Below, piece by piece: positions 58,554-64,000 of a stretch of 64,000 nucleotides of DNA. The notes beneath the pieces are model-generated. The model ran no database searches and had not been told where the DNA came from. It saw nothing but the letters and a program-made list of their open reading frames with translations. The DNA comes from Streptomyces sp. NBC_01217 (lineage in GTDB: Bacteria; Actinomycetota; Actinomycetes; Streptomycetales; Streptomycetaceae). The stretch lies in assembly GCF_035994185.1 (NCBI RefSeq), contig NZ_CP108538.1, positions 620,001-684,000 of the forward strand, in the 5' to 3' direction. How positions within the stretch are numbered: the first letter of the stretch is position 1; every line of letters starts with the position of its first letter. The translations under genes were made by a program, and so were the position numbers.

Positions 58554-58706
58554 TCCCTGATCTTGCCTCGTGCGCTCAGGACCGGGACAGTGTTTTCAGC
58601 CACCGGGCGGCCGACGGTGGCCACCGTCGGCCGCAGTCGCCCTGGTCGGCGCGCCGTGCGGGCTGCGAGTCGGCCCCCTCGGCGGGACCGAGTCGAGAAT
58701 GCAGGC

Positions 58707-59363
58707 GTGTCTACTTCCCCCCTCCCCGCCGGACGCGATCCACGGGACGAATGGGCCCTGCTGCTTCTGTCGGCCGCTTCCGGGGCGGCCGATGCGTTCG
58801 CCTTCATCTGTGTCGGCCAGGTCTTCGCCGGGGTGATGACCGGGAACCTGGTACTGCTGGGCGCTTCCGCCACCGGTGCCGGTGAGCACGGCGTGGCCCC
58901 GCACGTGATCACCGCGCTCGTTTCGTACGGCGTCGGGGTCATGTGTGGTGCGTGGATGAGCGAGCGGTGGCGGTGGCCTCTGCCGGTGATGCTGCTGATC
59001 GAGGTGGCGCTGCTCGCGGCGGGGGCCGTGCTGTGGGCGCTGGACCCGACCGACTCCGGCGGCGACCGGCTGGGGCTGCTGGTGCTCATCTCCATGGCCA
59101 TGGGGATTCAGGGCCGTATCCGCACGACACCGACCAATTACTTCACGGGTACTCTGACCACTCTCGTCAGCCGCGTGACGCTGCGGTCATGGGACCGGGG
59201 GGATGCCTGGGTGGCCGGCCGGCTGATCGCGGTCGTGGTGGGGGCGGCCGTGACCGCGCTGGCGATACGGCTCTGGCCGGGCTCAGCAGCTGTGGTGGCG
59301 GTGGTGCCTGCGATGGGCGCGCTGTTGATCGAGTCGGTGCCGAGGAGGCCCACGCAGGGCTGA
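58707..59363 (+). CDS. DUF1275 (YoaK-like) membrane protein
   Basis: The product is 218 residues from GTG 58707. About six membrane helices are visible, with the family motif AASGAADAFAFICVGQVFAG followed by VMTGNLVLLGASATGAGEHG. GRIRTTPTNYFTGTLTTLVS is the second conserved stretch. Function unknown. No Shine-Dalgarno precedes the GTG, and GAGAAT seven bases upstream is -10-like, so it may be leaderless. Confidence 0.82.
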   Translation: MSTSPLPAGRDPRDEWALLLLSAASGAADAFAFICVGQVFAGVMTGNLVLLGASATGAGEHGVAPHVITALVSYGVGVMCGAWMSERWRWPLPVMLLIEVALLAAGAVLWALDPTDSGGDRLGLLVLISMAMGIQGRIRTTPTNYFTGTLTTLVSRVTLRSWDRGDAWVAGRLIAVVVGAAVTALAIRLWPGSAAVVAVVPAMGALLIESVPRRPTQG

Positions 59364-59392
59364 TCGTCCCCGGCCCGACGGGAAAAGGGGAA

Positions 59393-59425
59393 GCCCCGGC
59401 CGGATCGGGGGAATCCAGCCGGGGC
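59393..59425. terminator. Candidate terminator
   Basis: GCCCCGGC (59393-59400) and GCCGGGGC (59418-59425) can pair over a 17-base loop, 30 bases after the DUF1275 stop. Confidence 0.4.
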
Positions 59426-59554
59426 GGCTCAGTTGTGGGCGCGATGCGCGACATCCACATATTGGTGAACGATAAACCACCGCGCTCCGTTCCCGATAAT
59501 CCGCACCCCGGACTGTGATTCACGGCACGGAATCGGGACTTCCGGTGGTACGGA

Positions 59555-59815
59555 TCAGCTTCCGTCGGGTGCCGCACCGCCGTAACGGCGGTTGAACCGC
59601 TCGATACGGCCGGCCGTGTCCAGCACCTGCTTGGTCCCGGTGTAGAACGGGTGGCTCGCCGACGAGGTCTCCACGTCGATGACGGGGTAGCTGCGCCCGT
59701 CCTCCCACATCACCCGCTCATCCGCGTCAGCGGTCGAACGGGTCAGGAACGCAGCCCCCGCAGCGCGGTCGCGGAAGACCACCGGACGGGAGACGGGGTG
59801 GATACGAGGCTTCAT
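59555..59815 (-). CDS. rpmE2: Ribosomal protein L31 type B (zinc-free)
   Basis: The product is 86 residues from ATG 59815 ([20 protein letters not shown]). It ends with the conserved [20 protein letters not shown] and IERFNRRYG. The zinc-binding cysteines of type A L31 are absent, so it can replace the zinc form when zinc is scarce. It lies 54 bases downstream of the zinc-free L33 gene, in one unit with a Zur-box-like site in front. Confidence 0.93.
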   Translation of the reverse strand: MKPRIHPVSRPVVFRDRAAGAAFLTRSTADADERVMWEDGRSYPVIDVETSSASHPFYTGTKQVLDTAGRIERFNRRYGGAAPDGS

Positions 59816-59869
59816 GCGCATTCCTTCCTTACTGCTGCACGGGGATCGACGGATGGGGACGGGCAGTGG

Positions 59870-60034
59870 TCAGCGTTCCTCACGGAAGAGGACATGCCGC
59901 CCCACGGCGGGGTCGAACTTGCGCAGGACCAGCCGGTCGGGGTTGTTCCGACGGCTCTTGCGCGTCACATAGCTCTGCCCGGTTCCGGCTGTCGACCGGA
60001 GCGTCACTACGGGCCGGGTCTCACTGCGCGCCAC
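59870..60034 (-). CDS. rpmG: Ribosomal protein L33 (zinc-free)
   Basis: The product is 54 residues from GTG 60034 ([20 protein letters not shown] then [20 protein letters not shown]), the exact usual length. It lacks the CxxC pairs of zinc-binding L33. The longer frame upstream was rejected. It is the first gene of the L33-L31B pair and probably expressed when zinc is limiting. Confidence 0.93.
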   Translation of the reverse strand: MARSETRPVVTLRSTAGTGQSYVTRKSRRNNPDRLVLRKFDPAVGRHVLFREER

Positions 60035-60076
60035 GGGCGCCTCCACTCTCTCGCTCCGACCCCACTCGCCACCTGG

Positions 60077-60098
60077 TGGGAATGGGTGTCGTTTTCGT
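60077..60098. promoter_or_regulatory. Candidate Zur box upstream of the zinc-free ribosomal protein genes
   Basis: TGGGAATG (60077-60084) and CGTTTTCG (60090-60097) are imperfect inverted half-sites. On the minus strand they read CGAAAACG and CATTCCCA, each matching 6 of 8 bases of the Zur half-site CATTTTCA or its complement. The site is 43 bases before the L33 start, where a Zur repressor would act. Confidence 0.55.
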
Positions 60099-60448
60099 TC
60101 TGGTGCTGTAACGCGAGAGGGTCCAGCCTCATTCCCGCCCCTGAATCCCTTCGCCCCTCCGCCCTCGGCACACCCCCCTCGCATATGCCCCGTTCCGCCC
60201 GCGCACGCCGCGCGGAAACGGCGCGCACGGGCGCACGCCCGCCTGCGCGCGCCGGTCGACTTGCGTCAATGTCCGCCGCCAGTAAGGCTGTTCGACGGAC
60301 CGGCGCTCCGCACAGCCTGTGACATATGCCAGGAGCAACAACTCATCGAGTGTTGCCAAATCCCTTACGGGCTCCCGCAGCCTGTGCAACAGTCGTCTAC
60401 GGTCCACCTTTCAGACCTGGCCGCGCTGCGCCTGTATCGGAGTACGAG
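60099..60448. other. Intergenic region between L33 and the phosphatase gene
   Basis: About 350 bases with no supported gene. It is very GC-rich at 60170-60250 and more balanced at 60320-60370, where the rightward promoter would be expected. Confidence 0.4.
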
Positions 60449-61894
60449 ATGCCGTCCCATCTGTCCGCGGACCGCCCCGCCCCCCGGCCACCCGAGCGCG
60501 ACGCCGTCGATGCGTTGATCAACCGGACCCGTCGACTGCGTGGCGACGTGGATGCCGTACGGCAGGACGCGGTGCTGATCGACGAGGAGGACCCGCAGTT
60601 GCGCTGGCAGCGCGCGCTCTGCGATCTGGCGGTGCACCATCTCGACGATCTCGGCGCACATCTGGGCCAGCTCAGGGAAGGCCTGCCACCGGAGACGCCG
60701 GAACAGCCCAATGGGACGTCCGCACAGGACACCGCGGAGGAGACCTTCGACGTACCGCGGCCCGGTTCGCCGATCGGCCGGGTGGGCAGTGCCGAATGGA
60801 ATCTGCTGACCGATGAGGTCACCTGGTCCGAGGAACTGTTCCAGATCTTCGGCAGGACTCCCGACGCCGGACCTCTCTCGCTGGACGACCTTCCGTCCGT
60901 ACTCCTTGCCGAGGACCAGCCCCTGCTCACCGCTCTGGTGACGGACTGTCTGATCGACGGAAAGCCGATAGACGGAGAGTTCCGCATTCTGCGGACCGAC
61001 GGCACGATGCGTACGCTCCACATGATGGGCGAGCCCGTCCTCGACTCGGACGGGTGCACGGCCTCCATGTGGGCGGTCCTGCGCGACGTCAGCGAACTGC
61101 GGCGCAGCCAGCAAGTGGTGCGCACGACCCATGACTCGCTACGGCGCCGGCAGCACAGGGCGCAGACCGAGCACCGGATGGCGGTCGAGCTCCAGGAGGC
61201 CGTTCTTCCCCCGTGGCGGGGCTCGCTGCGGCTTCCTTCGCAGGGAGCGGGCGCGCTGGACATCGCGGCCCACTACCTTCCGTCGGAGTCCAGCTCCCTG
61301 ATCGGCGGTGACTGGTACGACGCGCTGGAACTGCCGGACGGCAGGACCCTCCTCACGGTCGGCGATCTGACCGGCCACGGCATCCAGGCCACCTCGGCCA
61401 TGGCGATGCTGCTGGGCGCGCTGCGCGGCATGGCCGTGGCCGGGATCGAACCGGGGGCCCTGATGGGGCATCTCAACCAGCTGCTGGAATCCTCCGTCCA
61501 GCCCGCTCTCGGCAGTGCGGTGTGCTGCCGTTTCGATCCGGCGACGGGCACCCTCGCCTGGGCACAGGCGGGGCACCCCGCGCCGCTGCTGTTCCGCAGC
61601 GGAGAGGGGCGCCCGCTGCTGCCACCGGACGGCGTCCTGCTCGGCGCGGCCTCCGGGGTCGCGTACGAGCAGGACGAGGTCGCCCTGCTGCCCGGTGATG
61701 TGCTGGTGCTGCACACCGACGGACTGAACCGTCACAGCGACCGGAGCGCGGGCCCGGACGCGCTGCTCACTCTCGCACCGCACTTCGCACAGGCCCGTAC
61801 GGCACAGGAGTGCGTACGGACGGTCGTCGCGGAGTTCGGAGGCACCGAACGCCTGGACGACGCGTGTGTGCTGATCGCCCGGATCGGGGCGTAG
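60449..61894 (+). CDS. PAS-SpoIIE (PP2C-type) serine phosphatase
   Basis: The product is 481 residues from ATG 60449 (MPSHLSADRPAPRPPERDAV). It has an N-terminal coiled/helical part, a PAS fold at about 115-225 (GSAEWNLLTDEVTWSEELFQ, DGTMRTLHMMGEPVLDSDG), a helical linker and a SpoIIE-type PP2C domain at about 260-480. All metal-site aspartates are there: GGDWYDALELPDG, VGDLTGHG, LHTDGLNRH and DDACVLIARI. In Streptomyces these phosphatases act on anti-anti-sigma factors or similar partners. No kinase or STAS gene is adjacent. The signal sensed by PAS is unknown. Confidence 0.88.
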   Translation: MPSHLSADRPAPRPPERDAVDALINRTRRLRGDVDAVRQDAVLIDEEDPQLRWQRALCDLAVHHLDDLGAHLGQLREGLPPETPEQPNGTSAQDTAEETFDVPRPGSPIGRVGSAEWNLLTDEVTWSEELFQIFGRTPDAGPLSLDDLPSVLLAEDQPLLTALVTDCLIDGKPIDGEFRILRTDGTMRTLHMMGEPVLDSDGCTASMWAVLRDVSELRRSQQVVRTTHDSLRRRQHRAQTEHRMAVELQEAVLPPWRGSLRLPSQGAGALDIAAHYLPSESSSLIGGDWYDALELPDGRTLLTVGDLTGHGIQATSAMAMLLGALRGMAVAGIEPGALMGHLNQLLESSVQPALGSAVCCRFDPATGTLAWAQAGHPAPLLFRSGEGRPLLPPDGVLLGAASGVAYEQDEVALLPGDVLVLHTDGLNRHSDRSAGPDALLTLAPHFAQARTAQECVRTVVAEFGGTERLDDACVLIARIGA

Positions 61895-62023
61895 GGCACA
61901 GCGACACACGCGCAGGCACACCGACACGCGGAACTCCGGACACGGCACGGTACGGAAGCGGCGGAACCAGCGAGCCGCCTACGAGTGCTGTGTTCTCACG
62001 ACCATCATCGCGGCGCCCGCATC

Positions 62024-63523
62024 TCAGAACTCCGACGAGCGCCTGGACTGCCTGATAATGGAGCTCTGCGGCATGGCGAGCTTGATCTCCTCGCGCAGGT
62101 CCTCGATCTTCGCGTAGCCCGCGAACTGGCCCGTCAGCCGGTACATCTCGCGCAGCCGGTCCCAGGTGCGGTGCGAGGAGGTCTCCCCCATCGTCACCAG
62201 GGCGAGCCGCGCATAGCGGTCGGCCTGCTCGGGGTCGTCGGCGATGAAGCACGCCGAGGCGAGCGAGATGTAGTCGAAGATCTTGGACCGCTGGCGTCCA
62301 TTGGCCCGGAGCTCCAGTGCCTGCTTGGCGTGGCGCTGGGCCACGATCGCGGCCGAGGGGTCGTGCTCGGCGAGCGTACGGAAAGCCAGGGCCTGCATGC
62401 CATGCAGATCCGCCTCGTCGAACAACTGCATCCAACTGGGCGGCGGCACATCACTCTTGTCCGATACGAAGAGCTCCTCGGCCTTGCCGAGGGTACGGCG
62501 CATGGCCTGGCCGCGGCCCATTGACGCCTGCGCCCAAGCCTCGATGGTGTGCAGCATGGCCTGGGTTCGCGGCAGCACCATGTCCCCGGAGCCGGACTTG
62601 GCGAGTTTCATCAGGTCCAGGGCGTCGTCGGGACGGCCCAGGTGGACCATCTGACGGGCCGCCCTGGAGAGCGCCTCGCCCGCGCGGGGGCGGTCGCCGC
62701 CCTCGCGCGCCGCATGGGCGGCGATGACGAAGTACTTCTGGGCGGTCGGTTCGAGACCGATGTCGTGGGACATCCACCCTGCGAGCACGGCGAGATTGGC
62801 GGCGACGCCCCAGAGACGGCGCTGCAGGTGTTCGGGGTGGCGGAAGGCGAGCATGCCGCCCACCTCGTTGAGCTGGCCCACCACGGCCTTGCGCTGGAGG
62901 CCGCCGCCCCGGGAGGCGTCCCAGGCGCGGAACACCTCGACGGACCGTTCGAGCGCCTCGATCTCCTCCGAGCCGATGGGCGCGGCCTCGTACCGGTCGA
63001 AACCGGCCTGGTCCGCGTAAAGAGGGTCGTCGATCCTTGGGGCATCGGCCGCCAGCACAGGGTCGGTGTGCAGCCAGTCGTGCATGGGGCCGGTGATGGT
63101 CGATCCTGCGGCGAGCGCGGCGCCCGCGCTCACCAAGCCGCGTCGGTTGAGCATGAGGTCCATTCCCGTGAATTCGGTGAGGACCGCTGCCGTCCGCTCG
63201 GGCGCCCACGGCAGTCCGTCGGGATTGTGCTGCTTCCCGACCTCCTGCCGCTTCCCCGCACGCCCGCGTCGGCCGAACCCGAGGTCCTCGATGGTCACGA
63301 CACGACCGAGCCGCTCGGTGAACAGGGCAGCCAGCACTTTGGGCACAGGATCGCGGGGGGACTCCCCCATGTCGATCCAACGCCTCACCCGCGAGGTGTC
63401 GGTGGCCAGCTGCGGGTGGCCCATGGCCGCCGCCTGCCGGTTCACCATTCTCGCGAGTTCGCCCTTGGACCAGCCGGCAAGGCCGAACAGGTCGGACAGG
63501 CGGGTGTTGGGTTCTCCGGTCAC
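62024..63523 (-). CDS. nsdA: NsdA-like developmental regulator
   Basis: The 499-residue protein opens TRLSDLFGLAGWSKGELARM and MGHPQLATDTSRVRRWIDMG, an atypical DNA-binding-like N-terminus. A long TPR-like helical region follows (LGRPDDALDLMKLAKSGSGD, GMQALAFRTLAEHDPSAAIV) and it ends SSIIRQSRRSSEF. This closely fits NsdA of S. coelicolor, a negative regulator of sporulation and antibiotic production, as I recall it. Paralogues such as NsdB share the layout, so the symbol is tentative. Confidence 0.75.
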   Translation of the reverse strand: MTGEPNTRLSDLFGLAGWSKGELARMVNRQAAAMGHPQLATDTSRVRRWIDMGESPRDPVPKVLAALFTERLGRVVTIEDLGFGRRGRAGKRQEVGKQHNPDGLPWAPERTAAVLTEFTGMDLMLNRRGLVSAGAALAAGSTITGPMHDWLHTDPVLAADAPRIDDPLYADQAGFDRYEAAPIGSEEIEALERSVEVFRAWDASRGGGLQRKAVVGQLNEVGGMLAFRHPEHLQRRLWGVAANLAVLAGWMSHDIGLEPTAQKYFVIAAHAAREGGDRPRAGEALSRAARQMVHLGRPDDALDLMKLAKSGSGDMVLPRTQAMLHTIEAWAQASMGRGQAMRRTLGKAEELFVSDKSDVPPPSWMQLFDEADLHGMQALAFRTLAEHDPSAAIVAQRHAKQALELRANGRQRSKIFDYISLASACFIADDPEQADRYARLALVTMGETSSHRTWDRLREMYRLTGQFAGYAKIEDLREEIKLAMPQSSIIRQSRRSSEF

Positions 63524-63754
63524 GTCAAGCCCCCAGGTTCTCGGCTGTGTTGACAGTAACCCCCTGTCAGATGCCTTGCGACTATTCGCCAGGGTTCGCC
63601 AGGGTGCGCCAGATGGTCTGCCACCCGCGGTCCGGTGTCAGGTAGGAAAGCGCCACCCCGCCCGGCAGCCCTAGGTACTCCCCAGGGTGCCGATCGGCCG
63701 CCGGCCGGGGCGGTGTACGCAACTTGTCGGCGCACGAAGGGATCTGTCTCGCCC

Positions 63755-64000
63755 ATGTACACAGCATCGTCCTCCGTGACCGCCCCGCCCCGACCGCTTC
63801 GTCCCCTGGGGGCGGGCGGCGGACCGTACCTTGCTCCGCACCCCGCCGCGCCAGTACCCGGCACGGTCCGCCCGCGGCGGCCGACGGGGCTCGGCGGCCC
63901 GCCGCTCAGCGGGCGGCTGGACCTGTCCGGCCCGCAGGGCGCCCAGCTGAGGATGGCGATCGCCTCGGTGCACCGGATCTGCCCGGAGTTCAATCCGGTG
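63755..64000 (+). CDS. 5' part of a gene running off the right edge
   Basis: From ATG 63755 an open frame of 82 codons reaches the window end: MYTASSSVTAPPRPLRPLGA, a Pro/Gly/Arg-rich low-complexity part, then LSGRLDLSGPQGAQLRMAIA and SVHRICPEFNPV. The last part looks like the start of a folded domain. It may be a phosphotransferase-type protein of the kind I recall from Streptomyces, but too little is visible to be sure. It diverges from the NsdA-like gene. Confidence 0.6.
   Translation, partial: MYTASSSVTAPPRPLRPLGAGGGPYLAPHPAAPVPGTVRPRRPTGLGGPPLSGRLDLSGPQGAQLRMAIASVHRICPEFNPV

Noticed and set aside
1..64000. Search by eye for rRNA, tRNA, insertion sequences and phage integrases
   Set aside because: No rRNA signatures, tRNA-like cloverleafs, transposase motifs or terminal inverted repeats were recognised. 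A tRNA scan would be needed to exclude tRNAs with certainty.

Overview
The window is high-GC DNA with Streptomyces-type gene content: LysM/SLT secreted hydrolases under a c-di-AMP riboswitch, 54-residue zinc-free L33 and L31B, an NsdA-like regulator, GPP34 and DUF1275 proteins, large S8 peptidases and many GTG starts. It most likely comes from a Streptomyces chromosome or a close relative. The calls below rest on motifs and family knowledge read by eye; no database search was run.

Layout. 1-5 kb: a truncated NAD kinase, a phosphoesterase remnant, an APC permease, two small hypothetical or DUF genes and a LysM/transglycosylase gene with an upstream ydaO-type riboswitch. 5.7-13.7 kb: an ABC-F ATPase, a Met/His-rich DUF305-DUF6153 pair, a second APC permease, a P1B-4 metal ATPase divergent from an NmtR-type Ni/Co sensor with a palindromic operator between them, and a GlpF-like channel. 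13.9-29 kb: an apparent 15-gene minus-strand operon for an uptake [NiFe] hydrogenase of the cytosolic high-affinity type (group 1h). Its order is hypX, small subunit, large subunit, NifU-like, DUF5947, DUF6084, a 475-residue unknown, maturation protease, a 34-residue protein, then hypA-B-F-C-D-E. Almost every junction overlaps by 4-8 bases, so these products are probably made together. HypX supplies the CO ligand in air, HypCDEF make the Fe(CN)2CO unit, HypAB insert Ni and the protease trims the large subunit.

29-35 kb: a class A PBP whose transpeptidase motifs are degenerate, translationally coupled to an atypical polysaccharide deacetylase, then a decayed NitT/TauT transporter operon (frameshifted binding protein, intact permease, 3' stub of the ATPase). 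35-40 kb: a TetR-SDR-membrane protein set, an NmrA-like reductase, a HAD hydrolase and an isochorismatase-like hydrolase. 40-54 kb: two large secreted S8 peptidases of one architecture, a TrmB/LuxR-type regulator, a TetR/aldo-keto reductase divergent pair with a strong palindrome, and a scar where divergent MFS and LuxR-type genes have both lost their 5' ends. 53-64 kb: a GPP34 protein, a Gly-rich secreted protein, a PGRP amidase, YceI/MarR, DinB, DUF1275, a zinc-independent L33-L31B pair with a candidate Zur box, a PAS-SpoIIE phosphatase, an NsdA-like regulator, and the start of a gene running off the right edge.

The least understood part is the set of accessory proteins between the hydrogenase large subunit and hypA. 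The PBP with degenerate transpeptidase motifs and its coupled deacetylase are the second most interesting locus.
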